Assembly: GCA_018668695.1 (NCBI GenBank)
Contig: JABJBS010000327.1
Location: 1-36,960, forward strand
DNA length: 36,960 bases
DNA from: Deltaproteobacteria bacterium
GTDB lineage: Bacteria; Myxococcota; XYA12-FULL-58-9; JABJBS01
Direction of reading: 5' to 3'
Part shown: piece after piece, positions 8,771-16,476 of the stretch
How positions within the stretch are numbered: position 1 is the stretch's first letter
Layout of the letters: every line of letters starts with the position of its first letter
Notes under the pieces: generated by a model
What the model saw: the letters and a program-made list of their open reading frames with translations, nothing else
The model's database searches: none
Told to the model about the DNA's origin: nothing
Program-made: the position numbers and the translations under genes

Positions 8771-9670
8771 TTGTTAGACCTGCAACAACTTATCGAACCT
8801 CTCTCCTTGGAAGAGTTCCTGGAACGTGACTTCAGTCGCAATTGGAGACACTTTCAAGGAGAGCCTGGCCGGTTCACGAATCTCATTTCAGAAGAGCTTG
8901 TGCTCAAAAGCATTGATTCGCGTGATATCACCGCGAATAGGCTCACCATGCTCCATGGCGGTGAACTTATTGCCCAAGAACTCTACGCATCACCCGGTTC
9001 GGCTCCTACACTTATTCGTCCTGAGGCCAAACGTATCAAGCATCATCTCAACCAGGGCGCGGTTCTTCTTCTCACCCACGCAGAACAACTGCATCAACCT
9101 CTCTGGGATGCTGCTGAGTCGATTGGGAACCAGCTCGAGGAATCGGTGACCGTTAATGTGTATCTTGGCGGGCCGCAATCAAAGGGGTTTGGCCTTCACA
9201 TCGACCACCATGACGTATTGGTGATGCAGGTTGAAGGGCATAAAAGCTGGGAAGTTCGAGAGCCCAGCCTTAAACACCCTCTGCTCCTACCCGACCATAT
9301 CACCGAGCCACCGGACGAAAAGCTCTGGCAAGGAACTCTCGCCAGCGGAGAGATGCTCTACTTGCCACGTGGTTACTGGCACAAAGCACATGCACAAGAC
9401 GCTACCTCTCTCCATCTCACTTTCGGGATACAACCTTGCACAGGTCTTCACTTCCTAGGCTGGATACGCAAACGGCTCTTGTCCAGCGAAGCCTTTAGAA
9501 ATGATATTCCGCGGCACAATAAGGACACGATGAAAAATTACCTCGAGTCTCTCGCGGCAGCAGTTCAAGAACTTCACGATACAGAGCACCTTGAACTCTT
9601 TTTAAAAGAACATGCGGACCGCATTCATTCAGAGCGAACGAAACTTAAAATAACCCTTCAATCCCAGTAA
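8771..9670 (+). CDS. JmjC/cupin-4 family Fe(II)/2-oxoglutarate oxygenase
   Basis: A 299-residue protein of the ribosomal-oxygenase-like cupin family (YcfD/MINA53 type), members of which hydroxylate ribosomal proteins. Visible iron ligands are H143-x-D145 in GLHIDHHDVLVMQVEGHKSW and a distal His, probably H204 in GEMLYLPRGYWHKAHA. N-terminal PLSLEEFLERDF and W25 fit the family start. The start is a TTG at 8771 immediately after the stop of the upstream gene (TAATTG), so the two are likely cotranslated. The substrate is unknown: a ribosomal protein is the family expectation, but the adjacent EF-hand protein is an alternative target suggested only by context. Confidence 0.85.
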   Translation: MLDLQQLIEPLSLEEFLERDFSRNWRHFQGEPGRFTNLISEELVLKSIDSRDITANRLTMLHGGELIAQELYASPGSAPTLIRPEAKRIKHHLNQGAVLLLTHAEQLHQPLWDAAESIGNQLEESVTVNVYLGGPQSKGFGLHIDHHDVLVMQVEGHKSWEVREPSLKHPLLLPDHITEPPDEKLWQGTLASGEMLYLPRGYWHKAHAQDATSLHLTFGIQPCTGLHFLGWIRKRLLSSEAFRNDIPRHNKDTMKNYLESLAAAVQELHDTEHLELFLKEHADRIHSERTKLKITLQSQ

Positions 9671-9686
9671 TACTCAGGAGAGTAAG

Positions 9687-10121
9687 ATGCGAAATTATGG
9701 CACCAACTCCGCCTACGCAGTCATGCGGATTCTAACCATGGCAAATATCGTCAAGCGAACCATGAGCGACAAGCAAATGCGTCTACTTCGCGATATCGCA
9801 GCCGCTCAACAACTAACTCAAGATGATGTTCTACGAGTTGTAGCCGAATATGAAATTGATGCTGCACAAAGCGGCGAGTCCGGACCTTTTTTCAATGCCG
9901 ACCGGTCACTTCCCCAAGCTCTGGTTCATGGTGCCTTAGATGAGATTCAAGGTGAATCTTTACAGCTCCAGGTAAGCCAAATCATGCACGCTCTACTCAC
10001 ACTTTCAGGTAGACCTCATAAAGATGAGGTACTCTTTGTTGAAAACGCCGTTGGCTACTGGGGCATTGGTGAAAGCTGGCGCACCTGGCTGCTTAATCAA
10101 CCCACGCCGGTCGCGACCTAA
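9687..10121 (+). CDS. Small helical TerB-like protein
   Basis: This 144-residue protein starts at an ATG preceded by AGGAGA. It appears all-helical, with segments MSDKQMRLLRDIAAAQQLTQDDVLRVV and ALDEIQGESLQLQVSQIMHAL. The style resembles TerB-like or related acidic helical domains, but the match is weak and I assign no function. It follows the oxygenase by 16 bp in the same direction, so it likely belongs to the same operon as the EF-hand and oxygenase genes. Its TAA stop interlocks with the TAG stop of aceK on the other strand, a 4-nt convergent overlap at 10118-10121. Confidence 0.65.
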   Translation: MRNYGTNSAYAVMRILTMANIVKRTMSDKQMRLLRDIAAAQQLTQDDVLRVVAEYEIDAAQSGESGPFFNADRSLPQALVHGALDEIQGESLQLQVSQIMHALLTLSGRPHKDEVLFVENAVGYWGIGESWRTWLLNQPTPVAT

Positions 10122-11857
10122 TATTTACGTTGACGGTCTTTTTGGTAAGGGAAGATTTCGATAAATTCACCACGCGCATGCACCTCCTGCATATCTCTCC
10201 AAAACCCTGGCGTAAAAATGTCGCCATGCGTCTCTTCAAACTCGCCCATACAAGTTCCCGGGATGCCAACAAATGAGCGAAACTCTTCCGGGAAGATATC
10301 GTTCTCGGCCACAGCAAACCAAGTCTCGGCTTCCATCTCTTCAAAGTCATAACGAGGTTTTGGCATGACTCGAAAATTACAATCGCTAAGCACACACAGC
10401 TCATCGTAGTCATAGAAGACCACACGACCATGCCTGGTGACTCCGAAGTTCTTTAGGAAAAGGTCACCCGGAAACAAGTTGGCCGCCGCAAGCTCCTTCA
10501 GCGCCATGCCATAGTCTAAAATCGCCAGCCGGCTGGACTCTTCGTCGGCGGTAGTCACATATACATCCAGAGGAACAACACGGCGCTCCGTGTAGAGGTG
10601 CTTAATGAAGACACTCTCCCCTTTCACACTTACCGTACTGGCAGCTGTTTGGCACAACTCCTCTAAGACTTCGGGGTCAAAACGGTCTTTGCGAAATTCC
10701 AGCGCTACAAACTCTTGAGCATCAACTAAGCGCCCGACTTTGTCGTGCTTAAAAACTAACTCGTAACAATCAAGAACCCGTTGACGGTCCGTTTTCTTAG
10801 GAGGCAGGAAGGAGTCTCTAATCACTTTGAACACGACACCATAGGAGGGCAAAGTGAAAACCACCATCACCATCCCTTTTTTACCTTTGGTAAATTCAAA
10901 GCGGTCACTTGAACGAGCCATGTGCCAACGTAAATTGCGGTGCAGCTCAGTCTTTGCGTGCTTGTAGTGGCCGATGGACGCATAAAGTTCATCAATGCGT
11001 TTAAGTGGCATAATCGTGCTGAGAAATTCAATCATCTTTCGGTGATGCTTTGCATTCACGAAGAAATAGGAGTGCGCAAAACTAAATAAGATGCTGACGG
11101 AGTCTTCATCAAGCAAGACCGCATCCAGAACAATGGCATCATCTCTATTTCTCAAACAAAAAACGATGGGTAGGCATTCATCTTCTGCGCTAAGCCGGCC
11201 AATGATGTAGGCACCGCCATCGCGGTAAAAAACAGCCGTCAGGAAATCAAGGGAACGAATGTAACCCAAAAGGCCGACCTCCTTGAGACGTTGATTGACC
11301 GCCTTAGATACGTCAGCGGAAATGCTATCCAAATCTGCGAAAGGAGTTTGGAAGCTACAAAAACTCAAAACTGCAGAAACCAGGTTCTCACAGGAGTCCT
11401 GCCATGGGTAACGCAGATGAGACGGCAATTCGGGCATCGCGGTATTAATCTCAAAATCGGAATCATAAAATTCAATGCCGGCATCCAACCCGACGGTCCC
11501 ATGCACTCGGCGAGTCACCGAATTATAGAAAGTCATGGCGAGTTCAACGTCATAGCGAATTTCAATCAATTCGCAGTAGCTCTCCTTGGCATCCACCCAA
11601 AGCGAATTGTTTGTGTAGTTCTCTCCCAAAAGGCCTGCCAATTCTGCAGCTACACGCTTGGCGCGAATATCATAAAGCTCCAATCGCTCTGTCGCGTCTT
11701 GGTCGGCTCCTCGGTAGTCACGCGTCTCGAATCGTTCTCGTGCCCGAAGCGTAATCTGGATGAAATCCTCTTGATAGCGTTCAAACGCGGCATAAACCGA
11801 ACTCGCCACAGCCAGAGGTGCGGCTTCACGCGACAGTTTTGCTCCTGAAAAAGCCAT
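10118..11857 (-). CDS. aceK: Isocitrate dehydrogenase kinase/phosphatase
   Basis: AceK reversibly phosphorylates isocitrate dehydrogenase and so directs carbon between the TCA cycle and the glyoxylate shunt. The 579-residue product matches the usual family length. The N-terminal regulatory part contains RFETRDYRGADQDATERLELYD. The kinase-like part shows a glycine-rich/Lys segment (KGKKGMVMVVFTLPSYGVVFKVIRD) and the catalytic LFPGDLFLKNFGVTRHG followed by VVFYDYDEL, both diagnostic. I prefer the ATG at 11857, preceded by AGGGGA at about 9 nt, over an ATG/TTG-type start at 11923. No aceA, aceB or icd is adjacent, unlike the enteric aceBAK operon. A palindromic sigma-54-like promoter element lies just upstream at 11886-11911. 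Confidence 0.95.
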   Translation of the reverse strand: MAFSGAKLSREAAPLAVASSVYAAFERYQEDFIQITLRARERFETRDYRGADQDATERLELYDIRAKRVAAELAGLLGENYTNNSLWVDAKESYCELIEIRYDVELAMTFYNSVTRRVHGTVGLDAGIEFYDSDFEINTAMPELPSHLRYPWQDSCENLVSAVLSFCSFQTPFADLDSISADVSKAVNQRLKEVGLLGYIRSLDFLTAVFYRDGGAYIIGRLSAEDECLPIVFCLRNRDDAIVLDAVLLDEDSVSILFSFAHSYFFVNAKHHRKMIEFLSTIMPLKRIDELYASIGHYKHAKTELHRNLRWHMARSSDRFEFTKGKKGMVMVVFTLPSYGVVFKVIRDSFLPPKKTDRQRVLDCYELVFKHDKVGRLVDAQEFVALEFRKDRFDPEVLEELCQTAASTVSVKGESVFIKHLYTERRVVPLDVYVTTADEESSRLAILDYGMALKELAAANLFPGDLFLKNFGVTRHGRVVFYDYDELCVLSDCNFRVMPKPRYDFEEMEAETWFAVAENDIFPEEFRSFVGIPGTCMGEFEETHGDIFTPGFWRDMQEVHARGEFIEIFPYQKDRQRKY

Positions 11858-11885
11858 CTCATAGTCCCCTAAGTGCCTAAAATTA

Positions 11886-11911
11886 CTTGGCATGGCACAA
11901 GTTATGCCAAG
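11886..11911. promoter_or_regulatory. 8+8 bp inverted repeat overlapping two opposed sigma-54-like (-24/-12) promoters
   Basis: CTTGGCAT at 11886-11893 and ATGCCAAG at 11904-11911 form a perfect inverted repeat. On the minus strand TTGGCATAACTTGTGCC has GG-N10-GC spacing and would start transcription about 27 nt before aceK. On the plus strand TGGCACAAGTTATGCC also has GG-N10-GC and points to the gene at 12054. Both match 8-9 of 11 consensus positions. It could instead be a simple dimer operator. Confidence 0.45.
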
Positions 11912-12053
11912 CACACCCAACACTCAAGGAGCTGAAAGTCTGGCTGAACGGCTCAAAAAACAGGCAGCCTCAAACTTTTGAGAAACTCTTAGGATTTTCG
12001 ACCGATAACTTAATTAACCAGGGAATGAATTCTGGCATAAACCGAGCAAAATC

Positions 12054-12464
12054 ATGAGTAATGCCTATTCACACAAAGCGCTGCAGGCGGCCAGTTTAAC
12101 AAGTGTCGTTGGATGCGACCCAGACGGAGTGGTGGATAATAGGCCTGGGATATCCCACCCCAACATGCCCCGAAACAAAAGCGCTCTTAAGGACGCTAAG
12201 AGCCTGGCTTCGCGCGACCTTTTTTCAAGAGATCCACAACATGGCCGTGATCTCGTGAACAATACGCATAAAACACCCGGCAAACAGACAGATGGAAAAT
12301 GGGTCATTGGAATTGGAATGCGTAACCCCGCCGGGCCAAACCGTAAACTTAACCGGAAAAAGCGCAAGCAAAACGGGGTATGGGTCGCTGATGACGAGAT
12401 GACGCTCGAGCCGCTGGATGGCCCGGAGACGATCAACGAAGGCCCAGACAACCCAGACACTTAA
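12054..12464 (+). CDS. Small hydrophilic hypothetical protein
   Basis: This 136-residue frame starts at an ATG at 12054 without a clear ribosome site. The product is basic in the middle (a KLNRKKRKQ patch near 97-105) and acidic at the C-terminus, with many Asn, Pro and Asp residues and no signal or membrane segment. I recognise no family. A competing minus-strand frame (12065-12460) covers the same stretch but is Ser/Leu/Arg-rich in the manner of an antisense shadow. The plus frame is favoured because it abuts the next plus-strand gene and keeps an amino-acid composition typical of a soluble protein. Confidence 0.45.
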   Translation: MSNAYSHKALQAASLTSVVGCDPDGVVDNRPGISHPNMPRNKSALKDAKSLASRDLFSRDPQHGRDLVNNTHKTPGKQTDGKWVIGIGMRNPAGPNRKLNRKKRKQNGVWVADDEMTLEPLDGPETINEGPDNPDT

Positions 12465-12551
12465 GACCAAGTGTATTCCATTCTGGCTCCAACCTCCCCG
12501 ATTCCGCTATGCTTAGAACCAAGCAACAACGTTTACCAGGGAATTCAGGAT

Positions 12552-13001
12552 ATGCGGGAAGTTGTTATCTCCGAGACGACACGTCAGGTAATTATGCGAA
12601 TGGTCCGCGAGGTCTATTTCATGAACGCACTCGAAGATGCCGAGGTTGAGCTCATTTTGGGTGCGCTCAAGCTCATGGGATACAACGAAGGCGAGACCAT
12701 CATTAAAGAGGGTTCTGAGGGCAACAGCTTTTATATCATCCTCGAGGGAGACGTTCGGGTCGTAGTCGGCAAAAAGTTTCTACGCTCTGGTAAAGAAGTT
12801 GCCCGGCTTGGTCCTGGTGATTTTTTTGGAGAGACCGCCCTGGTTTCAAATCAACCACGTAATGCCACGGTGATTTGTGACGGTACTGTTCGAGCCGTAA
12901 AACTTGAGCGTTCCGCGTTTGAAAGCTTAAAAAGTAGTAATGATAATTTCAGTAAAGCGATGGATCACATCGCAGAGCATCGTCAGCTCAAAACGAGTTA
13001 G
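12552..13001 (+). CDS. Single-domain cyclic-nucleotide-binding protein
   Basis: This is a stand-alone cNMP-binding (CAP_ED) domain of 149 residues with no HTH or kinase attached. Visible features are the beta-barrel EGETIIKEGSEGNSFYIILEGDVRVV and the phosphate-binding cassette FFGETALVSNQPRNATV, with the key Glu and Arg that contact the ribose and cyclic phosphate. It should bind cAMP or cGMP and act through a partner. I chose the ATG at 12552, preceded by AGGGA at about 11 nt; a GTG at 12471 would add 27 residues with no domain character. Regulatory-subunit-like single domains of this type are common in Myxococcota (established for the lineage in general; assignment here is inferred). Confidence 0.87.
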   Translation: MREVVISETTRQVIMRMVREVYFMNALEDAEVELILGALKLMGYNEGETIIKEGSEGNSFYIILEGDVRVVVGKKFLRSGKEVARLGPGDFFGETALVSNQPRNATVICDGTVRAVKLERSAFESLKSSNDNFSKAMDHIAEHRQLKTS

Positions 13002-13072
13002 CTCGCTTAGCCCAAAGCAACTATCACCAACAATATCTGGATTTGATTTTCGTAAGGCTGGAAAGTCAGGCT

Positions 13073-13161
13073 TGGTGCCGCCTCCCGGAATCGAACCGGG
13101 ACGGGAGTTTAAGCCCGACGGATTTTAAGTCCGTTGTGTCTACCAGTTCCACCAAGGCGGC
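13073..13161 (-). tRNA. tRNA-Leu (anticodon UAA)
   Basis: On the minus strand the gene begins GCCGCCTTGGTGG and ends AGGCGGCACCA. The acceptor stem GCCGCCT pairs with AGGCGGC, the T-arm reads CCGGTTCGATTCCGG, and a long class II variable arm is present. The anticodon loop GGACTTAAAATCC places UAA at the centre, giving Leu. The terminal CCA is encoded (13073-13075 on the plus strand). It is 89 nt long, typical for tRNA-Leu. Confidence 0.97.
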
Positions 13162-13194
13162 ACGTGTAGCCTGATTTCCTGATGCTTTGTCATT

Positions 13195-13209
13195 TTCTCA
13201 AATTGAGAA
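13195..13209. promoter_or_regulatory. 15-bp perfect palindrome upstream of tRNA-Leu
   Basis: TTCTCAAATTGAGAA is a perfect 7+1+7 palindrome centred about 40 bp upstream of the tRNA 5' end, within the expected promoter region. It may be an operator or simply the transcribed spacer between the upstream gene and the tRNA. Confidence 0.35.
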
Positions 13210-13239
13210 TCTCACAAGCAACCTAAATATCGTAGGATT

Positions 13240-13260
13240 AAAACCGCTGGATACGGTTTT
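13240..13260 (-). terminator. Probable intrinsic terminator of the 13267-13716 gene
   Basis: AAAACCG and CGGTTTT form a perfect 7-bp stem around a 7-nt loop, starting 6 bp past the stop codon of the minus-strand gene. On that strand the right arm ends in TTTT followed by AATC. The stem is AT-rich, so efficiency may be modest. Confidence 0.55.
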
Positions 13261-13266
13261 ACCAAA

Positions 13267-13716
13267 TTAAATGAAAGGCTTGGAATCTGTTGACAGATTA
13301 ACGGGAGCCACTTCTTCTATTGGTTGGGCCTCAACGACCTCTGGACTTGCTTCAGTACCAATTTCTACGGGTGCCGGTACGGCTGCCGCGACAGGAGTCG
13401 CTGCTGCAGGGACCGCCGCTAAAGGTACTTCTTCAACGTCAGACTCTACTGGAGCAGATTTTGCCCAAAATGGAGGCTGCGCGTAAACAGGAACTCCATC
13501 GTCAGTAGTCTGAACAGTCTCATCTACACGTGGCAGCTGCTTCTTACGAGGCAGACTCACGTCTTGAGGTTGTTCCTGTGGTTTGGGTTCCTCTTGCACT
13601 GAAATAGCATCAATGATCAGAGACCCGACCCAATCGCTCATTTTGAGACCGCGAGATTTACAATAAACCTTCGCTAGCGCGTGGGCGTCATTCGATAAGT
13701 GCACGACCTTTGACAC
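13267..13716 (-). CDS. Ribbon-helix-helix-like protein with a Pro/Ala-rich tail
   Basis: I start this gene at a GTG at 13716, because GGAGGT lies 7 nt upstream; the ATG-like start at 13767 lacks such a site. The product is 149 residues. The first 40 residues (SKVVHLSNDAHALAKVYCKSRGLKMSDWVGSLI) have the strand-helix-helix pattern of small RHH DNA-binding proteins. The rest is disordered: Gln/Pro/Glu-rich then Ala/Pro/Val-rich (A-A-V-P-A-A-A-T-P-V-A-A style), ending in Asp/Ser. Such architecture fits a nucleoid-, partition- or scaffold-associated protein, but no specific role can be assigned. It precedes tRNA-Leu on the same strand. Confidence 0.65.
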   Translation of the reverse strand: MSKVVHLSNDAHALAKVYCKSRGLKMSDWVGSLIIDAISVQEEPKPQEQPQDVSLPRKKQLPRVDETVQTTDDGVPVYAQPPFWAKSAPVESDVEEVPLAAVPAAATPVAAAVPAPVEIGTEASPEVVEAQPIEEVAPVNLSTDSKPFI

Positions 13717-13831
13717 TGCAGTTACCTCCGTGGATTTAAGTACCGCTCGAGATTCTAGGCTCAACAAGAGCTAGATGTTTATCCCTAGTTGCCACCAACA
13801 TTCAACCATAAGCGACGCTTATAATCATGTG

Positions 13832-14270
13832 GATGCAATTAAAGCAGGAAGCCAGCTACCATAGACCACCGCATGTGACCAGAGCTCAGACTCAATTACT
13901 CAATGGTTTTGGGTGTGTGCAAAAGCGAAAATCAGCACACCAAACAATCCAACGAAATTTGGGGGGTATGATTATTAATCACTCGGGAGATTGTTTGATG
14001 CGCTGGGGGGGAAACTCGAATTGGTTGACGGCAGGAGTCTTCGGGAAACGATAACACATGCGGGTACGCGCTAAGTTCTCAAGCCGAAATTGGCCTTTGA
14101 ACTATGTATCACCTGCTCTTTTAAGGTTTCCTGCCAGACCATCCGGCAGTGCCCATTGAAACCAAAATTAAGCTCCCGACGACTCTCCGTCCGTCAGCAA
14201 GCGCGATTGGGAAGGTCATCCGTATGCCCGGGGGGACTCACGTTTCGTTCACAGCTTCGCGCTTGCTACT
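13832..14270 (+). other. Gene-free region with several strong inverted repeats; possible structured RNA
   Basis: From 13717 to 14458 no gene is convincing. A perfect TATAAT lies at 13820-13825, without a good -35. Downstream are nested or adjacent stems: GTGTGC/GCACAC (13915-13920 with 13935-13940), CAAACAATC/GATTGTTTG (13941-13949 with 13989-13997), TGATTA-T-TAATCA (about 13969-13981), GGTTTC-CTGCC with GGCAG...GAAACC (14125-14163), and an 11-bp perfect pair AGCAAGCGCGA/TCGCGCTTGCT (14196-14206 with 14257-14267). It matches none of tmRNA, RNase P RNA, SRP RNA, or tRNA-Sec by their hallmark motifs. Strand is a guess from the TATAAT. Confidence 0.35.
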
Positions 14271-14458
14271 AGTGATTGCACGGTGTGTGCCAAAGTGAAG
14301 AAAAACAATCTTATATAGTAAAAAGTAAGTAAATTCAGGATCTTAACAAATTTAGGCGCTCAACGGCCAAAACCGATCGCCAACGTACAAGTTCGGCGCT
14401 GAGAACAAAATTAACCTACAAGGTTCGTGATTTCGAACTTGACGGTGAAGGCCTCTGT

Positions 14459-15697
14459 ATGAGGGAATCCACCATAATGACGAAGCAAAAAACCCTCCCA
14501 AAATTTGCCCATGTAATTGACGAGGTTTGCGGAACTTTAGGGGTTGTCGGGGACGACCTCTTAGCCCATCTCCAACGCGAGATACCTTCGAAAATACTGT
14601 TTAGACGTGCCCAAGACGTCGTCCTGCTCTCAGGCCATACAGGGACCGGTAAAGAGGTTGTTGCCTCTACCTGTCACCATGTAGCCAAAAAGGGATTAGG
14701 ACGTACTGGAGAGCTCGTTGAAGTCAACTGCGCCAACTTGGGCGGCGGTGTCTTCGAGAGCCAACTCTTTGGCTACAAAAAAGGTGCATTTACCGGCGCT
14801 GACCGTGATTTTGCGGGCCTCGTGGGCCGTGCAGGAGGCGGAACACTGGTCCTCGATGAGATCCAGTCTCTTGAGCCACAAGACCAGGCAAGATTACTTC
14901 GCTTTTTAGGCGAGCGAGAATACCGCTCAGTGGGCGATGACAAAGTTCGCTCGAGCGATGCACTCATTATTCTGTCGACCAACCGAGACCTATCCGAAAT
15001 GGTTGGAAATGGTGAGTTTCGCCGTGACCTTATGGATCGTGCACCGGCGAAAATCTACATCCCATCGCTCTACGAGCGGCGCAGAGATATCGGGCAACTG
15101 GCGCAAAGCTTTGCCATGCAGGTTTCAAAAGACATGGGCATGGAAGATGAGTTCTTCGGTTTTACGAGACGCGCCCGAGCCGATATCGAAACCGCTATTA
15201 TTCGTTCGAACGAAGTGAGTATTAGACGTTTACGCGAAGTGATTCGCAACGCCGTATTCTCAGCTGCCGTTGAAGAGATGCCAGAAGCGCTCGACAGCGA
15301 CTGGATGCTGCCCATCCTCGAGAGAGAATTTACATTCTCCATCGCGGACCGAGATGCACAAGACCAAGACGAACTAGACCGCGAATTTGATATGTTGGTT
15401 GCTCGAACCAAGCTCAAAGAAGTCGCAGCACATCATCATGTAAGCCCGCAATCATTGAACAAATTGGTCGCGGCAGTGCACAGCCTCATTGACGATATGG
15501 ATAACCCCAATCGGACGTATCGCAACATCACGGAGCGGACCCATAGGCTCTCTAAAGTCGCGTTATGGCTGGTTTCTGGGGCTGAAACCCAGGCTCAGTT
15601 CAGACGCTACTTCGGCAAACACAACTCAGAGATGCCGACCAAGAGCGTTGCACACCAGATTTATTACGAAGTGTTTCCGAAGGAGCGTAGGGGATGA
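14459..15697 (+). CDS. Sigma-54-type AAA+ ATPase without sensor or clear Fis-type domain
   Basis: The product (412 residues) carries the central domain of sigma-54 activators, which use ATP hydrolysis to open the promoter complex. Walker A is GHTGTGKE (59-66), the sigma-54-contacting loop is GAFTGA (109-114), Walker B is TLVLDEIQ (129-136), and an Arg-finger region RRDLMDR lies at 188-194. Sensor II-like IRRLREVIRN follows at about 255-264. There is no N-terminal receiver, FHA, GAF or PAS domain. The C-terminus contains only a weak helix-turn-helix-like KLKEVAAHHHVSPQSLNKLV. The start may be the ATG at 14459 or 14477; both have purine-rich upstream sites. It overlaps the next gene by 4 nt (ATGA). 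Confidence 0.9.
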   Translation: MRESTIMTKQKTLPKFAHVIDEVCGTLGVVGDDLLAHLQREIPSKILFRRAQDVVLLSGHTGTGKEVVASTCHHVAKKGLGRTGELVEVNCANLGGGVFESQLFGYKKGAFTGADRDFAGLVGRAGGGTLVLDEIQSLEPQDQARLLRFLGEREYRSVGDDKVRSSDALIILSTNRDLSEMVGNGEFRRDLMDRAPAKIYIPSLYERRRDIGQLAQSFAMQVSKDMGMEDEFFGFTRRARADIETAIIRSNEVSIRRLREVIRNAVFSAAVEEMPEALDSDWMLPILEREFTFSIADRDAQDQDELDREFDMLVARTKLKEVAAHHHVSPQSLNKLVAAVHSLIDDMDNPNRTYRNITERTHRLSKVALWLVSGAETQAQFRRYFGKHNSEMPTKSVAHQIYYEVFPKERRG

Positions 15698-16476
15698 ACG
15701 CCGCCGCGAGCCATACGGTTGTAGAGTCAGAATTGGCTTATGACCTCTTGCAAGACCACACCGAACTGGTATTAGCTCTACTAGAGCGCCCAATGCCCAA
15801 GGGTGAAGTCATAGAGATGCTCGGGACCGAAACTCCTTTGAAGCGTCTTCTAAAGCATGGGCTTGTTTCCCAGGAAGGCAATACCATTTACGCCGTCGCC
15901 GAAGCCTACACACAGGCCCGGCAAGAAGGCATGGTAACATTTCTAGAACGATATATTCTGCCATCGCTTAGCGCGAGCCTATCCGTAGGTTCTGATGTCG
16001 ACCCCGGTGGCATTGCAAATGTGTGGTCAGTTCCTCTGAAACTTTCACCGAAAGAATTAGATACTGTCCGCCCAGATAATATTGATGAATTTTTTGATGA
16101 ACTTTTGAAAGCCAGTGATTTACCCGCCCAGGGAATACTGTCACGCCTAAGCGTTTTGGTTATCGGCACCTCGAGAGAGATTGATAGCGAAATTTCAAAA
16201 GAAGATGCAATTCTTAAGCAGTTAAAGTGTGCTTCCATTCAGCGCTCAACTGCCGACGAAAAGCATTTAGCGATTTTATCGCAATTTGATTGTCTAGCAG
16301 ACAGCGGACGGTTTGAAGCAGCCCGAGATGTTGTGCAGAAGCTAGTCGATAACGTGGATGTTCAAAGAGCAACCACGCCCAGTGAAGCAAATTACCACCT
16401 AACCGTGGCCACCCATTGGCGATGTACCGCCGCCAGTGGACTGGATAACGAGGTGGAAGCGAGTCAGTTATGTTGA
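15694..16476 (+). CDS. Unknown protein with possible N-terminal winged helix, partner of the ATPase
   Basis: This 260-residue protein begins at an ATG overlapping the upstream TGA (ATGA), so it is translationally coupled to the sigma-54-type ATPase. Residues about 18-70 (LLQDHTELVLALLERPMPKGEVIEMLGTETPLKRLLKHGLVSQEGNTIYAV) have the helix-helix-turn-helix-wing pattern of winged-helix DNA-binding domains. The rest is helical with no recognised family; residues 190-250 may be a TPR-like helical repeat. I infer that it could supply DNA binding or signal input that the ATPase lacks. It shares the operon with the tagged secreted protein at 16470, which it overlaps by 7 nt. Confidence 0.65.
   Translation: MNAAASHTVVESELAYDLLQDHTELVLALLERPMPKGEVIEMLGTETPLKRLLKHGLVSQEGNTIYAVAEAYTQARQEGMVTFLERYILPSLSASLSVGSDVDPGGIANVWSVPLKLSPKELDTVRPDNIDEFFDELLKASDLPAQGILSRLSVLVIGTSREIDSEISKEDAILKQLKCASIQRSTADEKHLAILSQFDCLADSGRFEAARDVVQKLVDNVDVQRATTPSEANYHLTVATHWRCTAASGLDNEVEASQLC

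Noticed and set aside
12065-12460. Minus-strand frame opposite the small hypothetical gene
   Set aside because: Ser/Leu/Arg-rich shadow composition; the plus frame is slightly better supported, though neither is certain.
13827-14272. Plus-strand frames at 13827-14054 and 14090-14272
   Set aside because: No ribosome sites and no family pattern; the stretch is better described by its inverted repeats.
13717-14458. tmRNA, RNase P RNA, SRP RNA or tRNA-Sec
   Set aside because: Searched by eye for the tRNA-like T-loop, GAGGAAAGTC, GGAAGCAGCC-type and GGTTCGA hallmarks; none is present.
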